DNA from: Fictibacillus barbaricus | GTDB lineage: Bacteria; Bacillota; Bacilli; Bacillales; Fictibacillaceae | Assembly: GCF_014635025.1 (NCBI RefSeq) | Contig: NZ_BMCE01000001.1 | Span: 1,674,001-1,738,000 of the forward strand | Direction of reading: 5' to 3' | DNA length: 64,000 nt | In this document: in pieces, positions 17,541 through 26,857 of the stretch | Numbering within the stretch: position 1 is the first letter of the stretch | Layout: every line of letters begins with the position of its first letter | The notes under the pieces: model-generated | Database searches by the model: none | Told to the model about the DNA's origin: nothing | The model's input: only the letters and a program-made list of their open reading frames with translations | Position numbers and translations under genes: made by a program

Positions 17541-18287
17541 ATGGAACGATTGCAAAAAGTGATTGCCCAAAGCGGTATTACTTCCAGAAGAAAAGCTGAG
17601 GAATTAATTCGTGAAGGCAAGGTGAAAGTGAACGGAAATGTTGTGACAGAACTTGGCACAAAAGTAGGTACAAAAGATAAGATTGAAGTGAACGAGATTC
17701 AAATTCAACGGGAACAGCCCGTTTATTTTTTGTTGTATAAACCTTCTGGCGTTATTACAGCGGTTTCTGATGATAAGGGAAGAAAAGTAGTAGCTGACTA
17801 TTTTAGAGACATCATTGAACAACGAGTTTTCCCTGTGGGCAGATTGGATTACGATACAACAGGTGCGATCATCATGACCAATGATGGTGAATTTGCAAAC
17901 GTGCTTATGCATCCCCGTTACCAGCTTGATAAAGTGTATATTGCAAAAGTAAAAGGAATTCCTCCAAGAGAAAAGATCAAACAGCTTGAAAGAGGGATTC
18001 GTTTAGAAGATGGTATGACTGCTCCTGCAAAAGCAAAGGTAACTTCCATCGATAAGAAAAAGGGTACTGCTATCGTAGAATTGACCATTCATGAAGGAAA
18101 GAATCGTCAAGTAAAACGGATGTTGGAAGCAATCGGTACTCCAGTTATGAAACTAAAACGTGAACGTTACGGATTTTTAGACCTTAAAGGCCTTAATCCT
18201 GGAGAGTTTAGAGAGTTAACACCACATGAGATCAAGCAGCTGAGAAATCTCGCTGTCACACAAACGTCAAAAAAAAGCCGTAGATAG
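17541..18287 (+). CDS. rluB: 23S rRNA pseudouridine synthase B
   Basis: About 248 residues: an N-terminal S4 RNA-binding domain (LQKVIAQSGITSRRKAEELI) and a RsuA/RluB-type catalytic domain with the aspartate in GRLDYDTTGAIIMTNDG. It converts a uridine near position 2605 of 23S rRNA to pseudouridine. Two adjacent ATGs (17538, 17541) are possible; the second gives the MERLQK start of B. subtilis. The stop codon is inside the terminator stem that separates it from resA. Confidence 0.93.
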   Translation: MERLQKVIAQSGITSRRKAEELIREGKVKVNGNVVTELGTKVGTKDKIEVNEIQIQREQPVYFLLYKPSGVITAVSDDKGRKVVADYFRDIIEQRVFPVGRLDYDTTGAIIMTNDGEFANVLMHPRYQLDKVYIAKVKGIPPREKIKQLERGIRLEDGMTAPAKAKVTSIDKKKGTAIVELTIHEGKNRQVKRMLEAIGTPVMKLKRERYGFLDLKGLNPGEFRELTPHEIKQLRNLAVTQTSKKSRR

Positions 18288-18298
18288 GCTTTTTTTTC
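18269..18298 (+). terminator. Terminator after rluB
   Basis: A-rich arm ending in GCC (18269-18279) pairs with GGCTTTTTTTT (18287-18298). The rluB stop lies in the loop. Confidence 0.8.
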
Positions 18299-18341
18299 AA
18301 GTTATAGTAAAATGGAAGCGGCTTAAAGGAGCGGATGAAAG

Positions 18342-18866
18342 TTGAAGAAGAAAAGATTGTGGTTTCGCTCTGCTTTGCTTGCCATTTTAGTTTTGGCGAT
18401 CGGTTATACGATTTACAACAGTATCTATGAAGAATCAGGTACATACATAAGCAAAGGGGATTCGGCTCCTAACTTTGTACTTACCGATCTAGATGGCAAT
18501 CAGGTAGAACTAGAGGATTATCGCGGAAAAGGGGTTTTCTTAAATTTCTGGGGAACATGGTGCAAGCCTTGTGAACGTGAAATGCCTTTTATGCAGCGAC
18601 AGTATGAGAAATATAAAGAGCAAGGTGTAGAGATCCTTGCCGTAAACGTTAGTGAAACGAATGTTTCGGTTAAGAATTTTGCAGATCGTTACCGGTTATC
18701 TTTTCCTATTCCATTGGATAAGCAAAGAGAAGTAACGAAAGCTTATGGTATCGGACCTATCCCAACGACTATCTTAATTGATAAGAACGGAAAGGTTGTC
18801 GATCGGACCAGCGATTCACTATCAGAAGAAAAAATTATTTCCTTTATGGAAAAAATCAAGCCGTAA
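18342..18866 (+). CDS. resA: Thiol-disulfide oxidoreductase ResA
   Basis: A 174-residue membrane-anchored thioredoxin-like protein. One N-terminal helix (about 9-27) tethers it outside the membrane, where it reduces the haem-binding cysteines of apocytochrome c. The redox pair is Cys74 and Cys77 in WCKPC, and the cis-proline is in GPIPTT. TTG start with AAAGGAGCGG upstream. First gene of resABC, followed by resDE. Confidence 0.95.
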   Translation: MKKKRLWFRSALLAILVLAIGYTIYNSIYEESGTYISKGDSAPNFVLTDLDGNQVELEDYRGKGVFLNFWGTWCKPCEREMPFMQRQYEKYKEQGVEILAVNVSETNVSVKNFADRYRLSFPIPLDKQREVTKAYGIGPIPTTILIDKNGKVVDRTSDSLSEEKIISFMEKIKP

Positions 18867-18876
18867 ACGGGGTGAT

Positions 18877-20472
18877 ATGATGCAAACGATAACATGTGAA
18901 TGCGGCCACTCCAACCCATACGGAACAAGTCTTTGCCAAGCCTGCGGAAAACCGTTAACGCAAGACGTTGAAGTACTGTCAAGCATGAGGTATGAAGGAA
19001 GCGCCAGACGATCCCAAACGTATAATAAAACGTTTGTGGATCATGTTTGGAACTTCTTTTCGTCTGTAAAAGTAGGGGTTTGGTTAATCGTAATCATACT
19101 AGTCGCAGCTGCGATTGGAACGATCTTTCCACAGGAAACGTTTATTCCTCCCAATGTAGATCCTGCGACTCATTATGAAAGCGAATACGGAACACTTGGG
19201 CTGATCTATTATTTATTAGGTTTTCATAATCTTTATGGTTCTTGGTGGTTTATTATTTTACTAGGAATGTTGGGCCTATCCATCATCGTTGCTAGTTTGG
19301 ACCGGGGAATTCCCTTATATAAAGCATTAAAGCAGCAAAGAGTAACAAGACATGACCAATTCATGAAAAATCAGCGATTGTTCTCTGTAAGCAAGGACGT
19401 CGAAATGGAAGAGGTCAAGTATACGCTTGAATCCTTACGGTATAAAGTACGAGAGGAAAACGGCAATATTTTTGCTGAAAAAGGACGTTTCTCAAGATGG
19501 GGAGCTTATGTTAACCATGTGGGCCTTATCATCTTTTTAACAGGGGCGATGCTTCGTTTTTTCCCAGGGATGTATGTCGATGACATCCTATGGGTGCGAG
19601 AAGGAGAAAAAGCTTCCATCCCAGGCACTGCAACAGATGAAGGCCAGTACTACCTTGAAAACAATGAATTTATTTTAGAGATGTATGATAAAGAAGAAAA
19701 GAAGTTTAATAGTGCATTAAGTTCTGTTGATGGTGAAGTAGCTAAAAACTATCAAAGCAATGTAACACTATATAAAACAAAACCTGATCATACGGTTGGT
19801 GAAGATCCTGAACTTGTAAAAGTTAAAGATGGAGAAATTCGGGTCAACGAGCCATTTAAATTCGATTCTTTTGCACTATATCAGACTGATTTCAAGTTAA
19901 ATGAGTTTTATAAGATGAGTTTTGAACTTGAAGAGAAGGAATCAGGAAAGAAATTTGGCAAGTTAACCGTTGATCTGCATGATCCTAAGCAAGAGTATGA
20001 CTTAGGAAATGGTTATAAAGTAAAGATTGAAGAATATTTTCCAAATTTCATATTAGATGAACAAAATGAGCCTTCTACCGTTAATAATCTACCGGATAAT
20101 CCTGCCTTTGTCTTTTCAATGTATTCACCTGAAACCCCAAAAGGTGAAAAAGCATTTGTAGGTATTCAAAAAAATATTGAATCGGGTGAAAACCAATTCA
20201 AGATGTCATTTGCGGGAATTGAGACAAAGGATCTGACAGCACTTACTGTAAGAAAAGACCATACACTTTGGATCATCGCGCTTGGCGGACTTATTTTTAT
20301 GATCGGTGTTACACAGGGCTTATATTGGAATTATAGACGAATTTGGATTAAACAGAATCAAGATGAAGTGTGGGCCGCCGCTCATACGAATAAGAACTGG
20401 TACGGCTTGAAAAAAGATGTAGAGTTCCTTTCTAATAAGACAAGTCTTATACCTTTAGAAGAAAAAGAATAA
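18877..20472 (+). CDS. resB: Cytochrome c biogenesis protein ResB (Ccs1)
   Basis: A 531-residue membrane protein that, with ResC, carries haem out and attaches it to apocytochrome c (system II). The N-terminus has a small zinc-ribbon-like cysteine cluster (CECGH then CQACGKP, residues about 7-25). Membrane helices lie near residues 65-85, 125-145, 205-225 and close to the C-terminus, with a large extracellular loop before the last. Adjacent ATGs at 18877 and 18880 follow a GGGGTGAT ribosome site. It is 10 bases after resA. Confidence 0.93.
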   Translation: MMQTITCECGHSNPYGTSLCQACGKPLTQDVEVLSSMRYEGSARRSQTYNKTFVDHVWNFFSSVKVGVWLIVIILVAAAIGTIFPQETFIPPNVDPATHYESEYGTLGLIYYLLGFHNLYGSWWFIILLGMLGLSIIVASLDRGIPLYKALKQQRVTRHDQFMKNQRLFSVSKDVEMEEVKYTLESLRYKVREENGNIFAEKGRFSRWGAYVNHVGLIIFLTGAMLRFFPGMYVDDILWVREGEKASIPGTATDEGQYYLENNEFILEMYDKEEKKFNSALSSVDGEVAKNYQSNVTLYKTKPDHTVGEDPELVKVKDGEIRVNEPFKFDSFALYQTDFKLNEFYKMSFELEEKESGKKFGKLTVDLHDPKQEYDLGNGYKVKIEEYFPNFILDEQNEPSTVNNLPDNPAFVFSMYSPETPKGEKAFVGIQKNIESGENQFKMSFAGIETKDLTALTVRKDHTLWIIALGGLIFMIGVTQGLYWNYRRIWIKQNQDEVWAAAHTNKNWYGLKKDVEFLSNKTSLIPLEEKE

Positions 20473-20509
20473 GGATAAAAATAGTAATGCCGTTCAAGCG
20501 GGAGGGTTA

Positions 20510-21697
20510 ATGATGGCGGAAATAAGCAGTACGCTTCTATACAGTGCATTTATCATTTATTTGTTCTCTACTCTATTTTTTGCAATGTCTATATCTGATA
20601 AAAAGAACAAAGATGCAGCTCATACGAAAAAGTGGGGTAAAGTTGGCTTTATTAGTTCATGCATAGGGTTTGTGTCTCAGGTTGGCTATTTTATTACAAG
20701 ATGGATGGCAAGCGGGCACGCACCTGTCAGTAACTTGTTTGAGTTTACAACATTCTTTGGCATGATGATGGTGCTTGCCTTCATCATTCTATATGCGATC
20801 TATCGCACAAACGGATTAGGTGTTTTTGCGATGCCAGTTGCTCTTCTTGTTATCGCATATGCAAGTATGTTTCCAAGAGATATTTCACCTCTGATTCCTG
20901 CACTTCAAAGCGACTGGCTGAAGATTCATGTTACAACCGCAGCCTTAGGCGAGGGAATTCTTGCAATCTCTTTTGTATCTGGACTCATTTATTTAATTCG
21001 AACGGTTGACCAATCTGTATCGTCTAAGAAAACGATGTGGCTTGAGATTATTCTATACAGTTTAATTTCTGTCGTTGGTTTCATAGTTGTTTCATTGGCC
21101 TTTAAAGGTGCTGGTTATCAATCCGCCTTTGAGATCATGAACGACCAGAATCAACCAGTCAAGATCGTTTATGAAATGCCGGTGATAGCAGGACCAGCAG
21201 ATGGGAAACAATTGGATGACTCCTTTGGTCCTCTGTTTTCAACTCCATCATGGATGAACGGTGTGAATGCGTCGATTAAGTTAAATACGTTCATTTGGTC
21301 TCTTTTATCTGGAGTGATACTTTATGGTTTACTTCGTTTAATACTAAGAAAAAGAATATCAGCAGCACTTCAGACTAAAGTGAATATGAATTCAGATCTC
21401 CTTGATGAGATCAGTTATCGTGCCGTAGCAATTGGTTTTCCTATTTTCACACTTGGAGCACTAATATTCGCGATGATCTGGGCTCAGCAAGCATGGTCTA
21501 GATTCTGGGGATGGGACCCGAAAGAAGTCTGGGCATTGATTACGTTCTTGTTTTATGCCGCTTATCTTCATTTGAGACTGTCTAGAGGATGGCATGGTGA
21601 GAAGTCAGCATGGCTATGTGTACTAGGTTTCTGGATTATCACCTTTAACTTGATTGCTGTAAACCTTGTTTTAGTGGGCTTGCATTCCTACGCGTAA
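20510..21697 (+). CDS. resC: Cytochrome c biogenesis protein ResC (CcsA)
   Basis: A 395-residue polytopic membrane protein of the CcmC/CcsA haem-handling family and the partner of ResB. The tryptophan-rich haem motif [12 protein letters not shown] is present in the C-terminal third, with conserved histidines in adjoining loops. Two adjacent ATGs (20510, 20513) follow GGGAGGG. A strong terminator comes after it, so the downstream resD gene can have its own promoter as well. Confidence 0.94.
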   Translation: MMAEISSTLLYSAFIIYLFSTLFFAMSISDKKNKDAAHTKKWGKVGFISSCIGFVSQVGYFITRWMASGHAPVSNLFEFTTFFGMMMVLAFIILYAIYRTNGLGVFAMPVALLVIAYASMFPRDISPLIPALQSDWLKIHVTTAALGEGILAISFVSGLIYLIRTVDQSVSSKKTMWLEIILYSLISVVGFIVVSLAFKGAGYQSAFEIMNDQNQPVKIVYEMPVIAGPADGKQLDDSFGPLFSTPSWMNGVNASIKLNTFIWSLLSGVILYGLLRLILRKRISAALQTKVNMNSDLLDEISYRAVAIGFPIFTLGALIFAMIWAQQAWSRFWGWDPKEVWALITFLFYAAYLHLRLSRGWHGEKSAWLCVLGFWIITFNLIAVNLVLVGLHSYA

Positions 21698-21708
21698 GGC
21701 TTGAAAAT

Positions 21709-21739
21709 AGTCTCTCTTTTATAAGAGGGACTTTTTTTG
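21709..21739 (+). terminator. Terminator after resC
   Basis: AGTC-CTCTT / AAGAG-GACT hairpin followed by TTTTTTT. Confidence 0.85.
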
Positions 21740-21853
21740 TAAAAGATGAATAGCAGAGAACGTGTCTTTGTTTGTTTGCAATGGTTTACATCATGTATGA
21801 TAGAAGCAGGATAGTAGAAGCATGGTTTATCATGATTTTTTGGAGGATTGAAT

Positions 21854-22570
21854 ATGGATACAGAAGCTAAAATACTGGTGGTTGATGATGAGGAAAGAAT
21901 TCGAAAGCTGTTAACGATGTATCTGGAAAGAGAGAACTATGAAGTTCATGAAGCAGAGAATGGGGAAGATGCCCTTCAGATGGCCGTTTCCATTAATTTT
22001 GATCTTATTCTGCTCGACCTGATGCTGCCGGGTATGGATGGGATAGAAGTATGTGAAAAGTTAAGGGAGAAGAAAGCAACACCTGTAATCATGCTGACCG
22101 CAAAAGGGGAAGAACTAAACCGAATTCAAGGGTTTGAGGCTGGAACAGATGATTATATTGCAAAACCATTTAGCCCCAGGGAAGTTATTTTGCGTGTAAA
22201 AGCACTTCTGAGAAGATCATCGCCAACCAAATTCCTGCAAACAGAAACGGTAGCAAAAAATGTGGTCGTTTTTAAGCATTTAACGATTGATCATGATGCA
22301 CACCGTGTAACAGCAGGAGGAAAAGAAGTTAACTTAACACCTAAAGAGTATGAGCTCCTTTATTACTTGGCGAAAACTCCGGACAAAGTATATGCTCGTG
22401 AACAATTATTAAAAGATGTGTGGAACTATGAGTTTTTCGGAGATTTGAGAACAGTGGATACACACGTGAAAAGACTTCGTGAAAAACTGAATAAAGTGTC
22501 TCCTGATGCGGCATCTATGATTGCGACTGTATGGGGAGTAGGTTACAAATTCGAGGCGGGAAATGAATGA
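21854..22570 (+). CDS. resD: Two-component response regulator ResD
   Basis: A 238-residue OmpR-family regulator. The receiver domain has the acidic DD pair (residues 11-12), phospho-acceptor Asp55 in LLDLMLPG and the switch lysine in KPF; a winged-helix DNA-binding domain follows. In B. subtilis ResD turns on aerobic and anaerobic respiration genes, including resABC. The ATG at 21854 is chosen because GGAGGA lies 6 bases upstream; a TTG at 21848 would be inside the spacing. It overlaps resE by 4 bases (ATGA). Confidence 0.95.
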   Translation: MDTEAKILVVDDEERIRKLLTMYLERENYEVHEAENGEDALQMAVSINFDLILLDLMLPGMDGIEVCEKLREKKATPVIMLTAKGEELNRIQGFEAGTDDYIAKPFSPREVILRVKALLRRSSPTKFLQTETVAKNVVVFKHLTIDHDAHRVTAGGKEVNLTPKEYELLYYLAKTPDKVYAREQLLKDVWNYEFFGDLRTVDTHVKRLREKLNKVSPDAASMIATVWGVGYKFEAGNE

Positions 22571-24366
22571 TCTGGAGAAGTGTAGTTGGTAAGCTCTGGA
22601 TTACAATTTTGTTGTTGGTATCTGTAGTACTAACACTTCTAACTATTCTGCTCACACAATTTTTTGAAACGTTCTATGATGAACAGGCAGAGGATCAGCT
22701 TACAAAGATGGCAGACCGGCTTGTCCTTATCATGGAGAATGATGAAAATAAAGAAGAAGCCATCCGGATAACAAGCGAGATGGCTGAAGCATATTCTATG
22801 TCCATTATGATTATTGATGAGGATCAGGAATCATTCATGTCTAAAAATTCGTACGATGATGCCCCTTATATTCCTGTATCCGTGTTTAATGAGAACGATA
22901 GACTTTCAACCGTTACAGAGGATGGCAAGAAAATTTATTTGAATGGTGATTTTCCTGTATTAAATAATAATGATGAATCTCTGCAAAGGATGATTATCTA
23001 CGGAGAACCTTATGATACGGGAGATACAAAAGGCGGCGTATACGTCTATCAGTCGATTGAGAATGTGGAAAAGACGACAAACCATACGAAATATTTGATC
23101 TTCTTAGCTGCAGGAATAGCGATAATCTTAACTACGATCTTTGCGTTCTTCCTATCAACTCGTATTACAGCCCCTTTAAGAAGAATGAGAGAAGCTGCAA
23201 CTTCAGTGGCTAAAGGCGAATTTGACATGAAAGTGCCGATCTTAACTCATGATGAGATAGGAGAACTCGGTATGACGTTCAACCGGATGGGCCGACAGTT
23301 AAAAAACAACATTACAGCCTTGAACCAGGAAAAAGAACAGCTTACCAGTGTACTGAGCTCTATGGCTGATGGCGTGATCACCTTTGACCGAAAGATGAAC
23401 ATACTCGTTACCAATCCACCTGCAGATCGTTTTTTACAAGCATTTTATTACGAATCTGGTATGAATACCGAGGTGAACGGAAATGTACCTGAAGCGGTCA
23501 AACAGCTTTTTCAGCAAGTAGTCTCACTTGAAAGTGAACAGATGACAGAGATCGATATGCAGGGACGTTCCTGGGTAGTTGTTATGACGCCTTTGTATGA
23601 CCAATCAGTTATTCGAGGGGCCGTTGCCGTATTACGCGATATGACAGAAGAACGTCGAATGGATAAACTGAGAGAAGATTTTGTTGCCAATGTTTCACAC
23701 GAATTAAAGACGCCAATCGCCATGCTGCAAGGGTATAGTGAAGCCATTGTGGATGATATCGCAGAGTCTGAAGAAGAGAAAAAGGAATTAGCAGGAATAA
23801 TTCTAGATGAGTCTAAACGAATGGGTAGACTTGTTAATGAGCTTCTAGATCTTGCCCGACTAGAAGCAGGGCATATGAAACTACATTATTCATCACTATC
23901 AATCGTGCCCTTTGCTGAAAGGATCGTTCGTAAGTTCCAAGGGCCTGCAAAAGATAGAGAGATTCAATTAACCCTTTCTATAAACGGTGAATTAGACAGA
24001 GAGCATGATGAAATGGAAGTAGATCCCGATCGGATCGAACAAGTTTTGACCAACCTGATCGATAATGCGATACGTCATACTTCACAAGGCGGGGCTGTAA
24101 ACTTATCTGTTGATTCAAACAAGAACAATGTTACGTTTTATGTGAAAGACAATGGTTCTGGGATAAAAGAGGAAGATCTGCCATTTGTTTTTGAACGTTT
24201 TTATAAAGGGGATAAAGCAAGAACGAGAGGGAAATCTGGTGGTACTGGTCTAGGACTAGCCATAGCAAGAAACATTGTAGAAGCTCATAGCGGGCAGATT
24301 AATGTCCACAGCAAAAACAATGAAGGAACGACATTTTCCTTTGTTATCCCTCGAACAATGAAATAA
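22567..24366 (+). CDS. resE: Sensor histidine kinase ResE
   Basis: A 599-residue membrane kinase paired with ResD. Order: membrane helix (about 8-30), extracellular region, second helix (about 178-198), HAMP, PAS (from about 255), dimerisation domain with the phospho-acceptor His378 in HELKTPIAML, and an ATPase domain with NLIDNAIRHT (N box), DNGSGI (G1) and GTGLGLAI (G2). It responds to oxygen limitation and nitric oxide in B. subtilis. In that species sigX follows resE; here a cobalamin-controlled cassette does. Confidence 0.95.
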   Translation: MIWRSVVGKLWITILLLVSVVLTLLTILLTQFFETFYDEQAEDQLTKMADRLVLIMENDENKEEAIRITSEMAEAYSMSIMIIDEDQESFMSKNSYDDAPYIPVSVFNENDRLSTVTEDGKKIYLNGDFPVLNNNDESLQRMIIYGEPYDTGDTKGGVYVYQSIENVEKTTNHTKYLIFLAAGIAIILTTIFAFFLSTRITAPLRRMREAATSVAKGEFDMKVPILTHDEIGELGMTFNRMGRQLKNNITALNQEKEQLTSVLSSMADGVITFDRKMNILVTNPPADRFLQAFYYESGMNTEVNGNVPEAVKQLFQQVVSLESEQMTEIDMQGRSWVVVMTPLYDQSVIRGAVAVLRDMTEERRMDKLREDFVANVSHELKTPIAMLQGYSEAIVDDIAESEEEKKELAGIILDESKRMGRLVNELLDLARLEAGHMKLHYSSLSIVPFAERIVRKFQGPAKDREIQLTLSINGELDREHDEMEVDPDRIEQVLTNLIDNAIRHTSQGGAVNLSVDSNKNNVTFYVKDNGSGIKEEDLPFVFERFYKGDKARTRGKSGGTGLGLAIARNIVEAHSGQINVHSKNNEGTTFSFVIPRTMK

Positions 24367-24386
24367 ATTAGCAATACTTCCCGATA

Positions 24387-24416
24387 AATCTTGTTTCATA
24401 AGAAACAAAGATTTTA
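24387..24416 (+). terminator. Possible terminator after resE
   Basis: AATCTTGTTTC / GAAACAAAGATT pair with one bulged A and a 4-base loop, but the T tail is short (TTTTAC). Confidence 0.5.
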
Positions 24417-24442
24417 CATGGTTCTTCAATAAGCTATACAAT
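24413..24442 (+). promoter_or_regulatory. Sigma-A promoter of the cobalamin-regulated cassette
   Basis: TTTACA (24413-24418), 18 bases, TACAAT (24437-24442). It precedes the cobalamin riboswitch by about 20 bases. Confidence 0.55.
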
Positions 24443-24461
24443 AATTTTAATTTAACTAATG

Positions 24462-24632
24462 GAATAGGTGTTAAACAGGTGCTGTCCTTTATAGGACGAG
24501 CTTCATAGGGAAAACGGTTAGAATCCGTTGCGGTCCCGCCACTGTAATTGTGAGAATCCTAAATATCTCTGTGATAAACGAGAAGGTGCTAGGAGACGAA
24601 GAGCAAGAGCCAGGAGACCTGCCTGTTTGTTG
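24462..24632 (+). promoter_or_regulatory. Cobalamin (AdoCbl) riboswitch
   Basis: The B12-box GCCAGGAGACCTGCC (24609-24623) is perfect. Upstream pieces are in the expected order: ACAGGTGCTG, AGGGAAAACGGT with AATCCGTTGCGGTCCCGCCACTG, and GAGAAGGTGC. The outer P1 helix can form between AAACAGG (24473-24479) and CCTGTTT (24622-24628). A terminator lies between it and the first gene, so cobalamin should repress transcription of the cassette. Confidence 0.95.
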
Positions 24633-24708
24633 TAACATGACCTACGAGGATAGGAAGGTGTTTAGCAGGAACAGATGTTGACTGCTGTTATTCGCCTTTT
24701 TCATAAAT

Positions 24709-24738
24709 TCTCCTTCGTAGCCGAAGGGGATTTTTTTT
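24709..24738 (+). terminator. Expression-platform terminator of the cobalamin riboswitch
   Basis: TCTCCTTCG (24709-24717) pairs with CGAAGGGGA (24722-24730) around TAGC, followed by a run of T. Confidence 0.85.
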
Positions 24739-24777
24739 GATCTTTGCTTGAAATTAAAGATGAGGAAGAGGTTTTTT

Positions 24778-25179
24778 ATGAAACAATTACTTTTAATAGT
24801 GACAGCGATTATGATGCTGCTGGCTGGCTGTGGAACAAATGAAACAAAGAAGCCTGCTGATCAGCCAAAAACAGAAGAGAGTATAAGAGAACAGGTAACC
24901 GTTCAGATTACAAAAAATAACGGAAAAGAGAAAATAACGGAAAAGAAAGTTGAGATTACTGACGAAACAACCGTGATGGACGTAATGAAAGAGAATTTCG
25001 AGATTAAAACAGAATATGAAGATTCATTTATTACTAGCATCGAAGGAATTGAAGGAAGTCAGAAGGATAAAACTTCATGGTTCATCTCTGTCAACGGAGA
25101 GGAAGCGATGAAAGGTGCAAAAGAGATCACTTTAAAACCAGGTGATTCTGTAGAGTTTGATCTCCATCCATATGAATAA
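24778..25179 (+). CDS. DUF4430-domain lipoprotein, probable cobalamin-uptake component
   Basis: A 133-residue lipoprotein: signal peptide with lipobox LLAGC (lipidated Cys18), a short polar linker, then a DUF4430 domain (about 48-133) containing TTVMDVMKENFEIKTE and TSWFISVNGEEAMKGA. DUF4430 resembles the C-terminal domain of vertebrate transcobalamin and intrinsic factor. The ATG at 24778 follows GAGGAAGAGG; upstream in-frame ATGs would place charge-rich residues before the signal peptide. It is the first gene under the cobalamin riboswitch and overlaps the following transporter gene. I infer a surface cobalamin or corrinoid binder; the sequence alone does not prove binding. Confidence 0.8.
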   Translation: MKQLLLIVTAIMMLLAGCGTNETKKPADQPKTEESIREQVTVQITKNNGKEKITEKKVEITDETTVMDVMKENFEIKTEYEDSFITSIEGIEGSQKDKTSWFISVNGEEAMKGAKEITLKPGDSVEFDLHPYE

Positions 25180-25699
25180 GTTTTCTGTTAGAAGAATGAC
25201 GATCATCGCCCTGTTAACTTCTTTATTAACAATTGGGCGCATCTGGTTTGCGGTCATACCGAACGTTCAGCCAAACACTACGATACTAATATTAGCATCT
25301 TTTGTGCTTGGTCCAATACAAGGGCTGTTGTTAGCCATTCTGAGTACGATAACCACCAACTTGGTCTTAGGACATGGCCTATGGTCATTTGGCCAGATGG
25401 TCGCTTGGGGCCTGATTGCTGTAATGAGTGGAATACTAGGCAGGTATCGACATAAGATACCGTGGCTGCTTCTAACACTTTACGCTGGTTTCTGCGGGTT
25501 TCTTTTTGGATTCATCATGTCTATTCTCATGGGCGGAATTATCATGCAAAAATTCTGGCCCTATTATCTAGCAGGTCTGCCGTTTGACCTAAACCATGCG
25601 GTCGGAAATGTTGTTTTCTTTGTTGTTTTATATAAACCACTTTTATTTGTGATGGAACAATATATGAATAAGGATGTAAACAAGAAAGCTGCCTTATGA
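25172..25699 (+). CDS. ECF-type transporter S component, probable cobalamin/corrinoid uptake
   Basis: A 175-residue membrane protein with about six helices and the S-component look of energy-coupling-factor transporters (N-terminal RRMTIIALLTSLLTIGRI, then LGPIQGLLLAILSTITTNLVLGHG). The ATG at 25172 overlaps the lipoprotein stop by 8 bases, so translation is coupled. No EcfA or EcfT genes lie nearby; it would share the housekeeping ECF module. Substrate is inferred from the cobalamin riboswitch and the DUF4430 partner. Confidence 0.8.
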   Translation: MNKFSVRRMTIIALLTSLLTIGRIWFAVIPNVQPNTTILILASFVLGPIQGLLLAILSTITTNLVLGHGLWSFGQMVAWGLIAVMSGILGRYRHKIPWLLLTLYAGFCGFLFGFIMSILMGGIIMQKFWPYYLAGLPFDLNHAVGNVVFFVVLYKPLLFVMEQYMNKDVNKKAAL

Positions 25700-25714
25700 T
25701 AGGGAGCTTTTTTG
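25685..25714 (+). terminator. Terminator of the cobalamin cassette
   Basis: AAAGCT...CCT / AGGG.AGCTTTTTT hairpin; the S-component stop codon is in its loop. Confidence 0.75.
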
Positions 25715-25791
25715 TGTTAAAAAAATGGTTCAAAATGAATGACACATGAATAGGATAGTAAAGTTGATTTATAAATTTCTAGGAGGACAAA

Positions 25792-25881
25792 ATGAGAGAT
25801 TATCTAAACAGATTTTTTGCCGTGTTATTTTTAATGATGTGTTTAAGTGTTTTATTTATTGGTGGTAAATTGGGAGCATAA
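25792..25881 (+). CDS. Small 29-residue membrane peptide
   Basis: A 29-codon frame starting at an ATG with AGGAGGACAAA just upstream, an excellent ribosome site. The peptide has a charged start (MRDYLNRF) and one hydrophobic helix (about residues 8-24, rich in Leu, Met and Phe), then GGKLGA. I do not recognise it. The strong ribosome site and clean single-helix layout suggest a real membrane micro-protein; chance cannot be excluded for so short a frame. It stands alone between the cobalamin cassette and a PHP phosphatase. Confidence 0.55.
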   Translation: MRDYLNRFFAVLFLMMCLSVLFIGGKLGA

Positions 25882-25943
25882 ACACTTGATTGTAACAGCT
25901 TTTCATGATACATATGGTAAAACGTTTTTAAAAGGAGATCACT

Positions 25944-26756
25944 ATGTTAACAGATTACCATTCTCATCTCGAAAAAGGGACTTTAACAATCGACTATCTA
26001 AAAAAATTCACAGATACCGCTAAAGAAAAAGGAATTCAAGAGTTTGGGATTTCTGAACACGCTTATCACTTTTATGAAACAAAGAACATTGTATCAAAAC
26101 GATGGATGGAAGAAAGACGCTATTACAAGATGGATGATTATGTGAACTTGTTCAAACTAGCTGATCAACAAGGGCTGGATGTTAGGATGTCTATTGAGAT
26201 GGATTATACACCTGGAAGCCATAAAGAGATGGAATCGTTCATCAAGTCCTATCCCTTTGATTATGTGATCGGATCAGTGCACTGGGTAGAGGATTTTGGT
26301 ATAGACTTGGCAGAATATCGAAAGGAATGGGACCGTCGTGATCTATATGAAACGTATCGTGGTTATTACGATCAAATCGTGACACTCGCTGAATCGAACC
26401 TTTTTGATATTGTCGGGCATCTTGATCTTGTGAAAATCTTTAATTATGTGCCGACTGATCAAGAGTTTTTACTTGAGCAGTATGATCGCGTGACAGATGC
26501 TCTCAAAAACTCAAAAACATGTGTTGAGATATCATCAGCAGGTTTGCGAAAACCCGTTGGAAAACTATACCCAGAGCCAGAGCTGCTTTCTCTCTGCTAT
26601 AAGAAGGGAATACCGATTGTTCTCTCTTCTGATGCACATGAACCCCATCAAGTGGGAGAAAACTATGAAGCTTCTGTTCGTTTCGCAAAAGAGACTGGAT
26701 ATACTACATTGATGACTTTTCAAAATGGCGAGAGGAAAGAGGTTGAGTTAGGGTAA
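25944..26756 (+). CDS. PHP-domain histidinol-phosphatase family protein
   Basis: A 270-residue polymerase-and-histidinol-phosphatase (PHP) domain protein. Metal ligands are visible in DYHSHLE (N-terminus), SEH, EMDY, GSVHW, GHLDL and SSDAHEP. The family includes HisJ/HisK, which dephosphorylates L-histidinol phosphate. No other histidine genes lie nearby, so the physiological substrate is uncertain. AAAAGGAGATC precedes the ATG. A bidirectional terminator separates it from serA on the opposite strand. Confidence 0.85.
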   Translation: MLTDYHSHLEKGTLTIDYLKKFTDTAKEKGIQEFGISEHAYHFYETKNIVSKRWMEERRYYKMDDYVNLFKLADQQGLDVRMSIEMDYTPGSHKEMESFIKSYPFDYVIGSVHWVEDFGIDLAEYRKEWDRRDLYETYRGYYDQIVTLAESNLFDIVGHLDLVKIFNYVPTDQEFLLEQYDRVTDALKNSKTCVEISSAGLRKPVGKLYPEPELLSLCYKKGIPIVLSSDAHEPHQVGENYEASVRFAKETGYTTLMTFQNGERKEVELG

Positions 26757-26802
26757 GGGATTTGACTCGGATACCTATATAGAAAACGAATATCCATAAA
26801 TA

Positions 26803-26842
26803 AAAAAGCTCTTTACCATAAATTTAATTGGTAAGAGCTTTT
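26803..26842. terminator. Bidirectional terminator between the PHP gene and serA
   Basis: AAAAGCTCTT-ACCA pairs with TGGT-AAGAGCTTTT; A runs on one side and T runs on the other give U tails in both directions. Confidence 0.85.
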
Positions 26843-26857
26843 CTATCATTTTACAAC

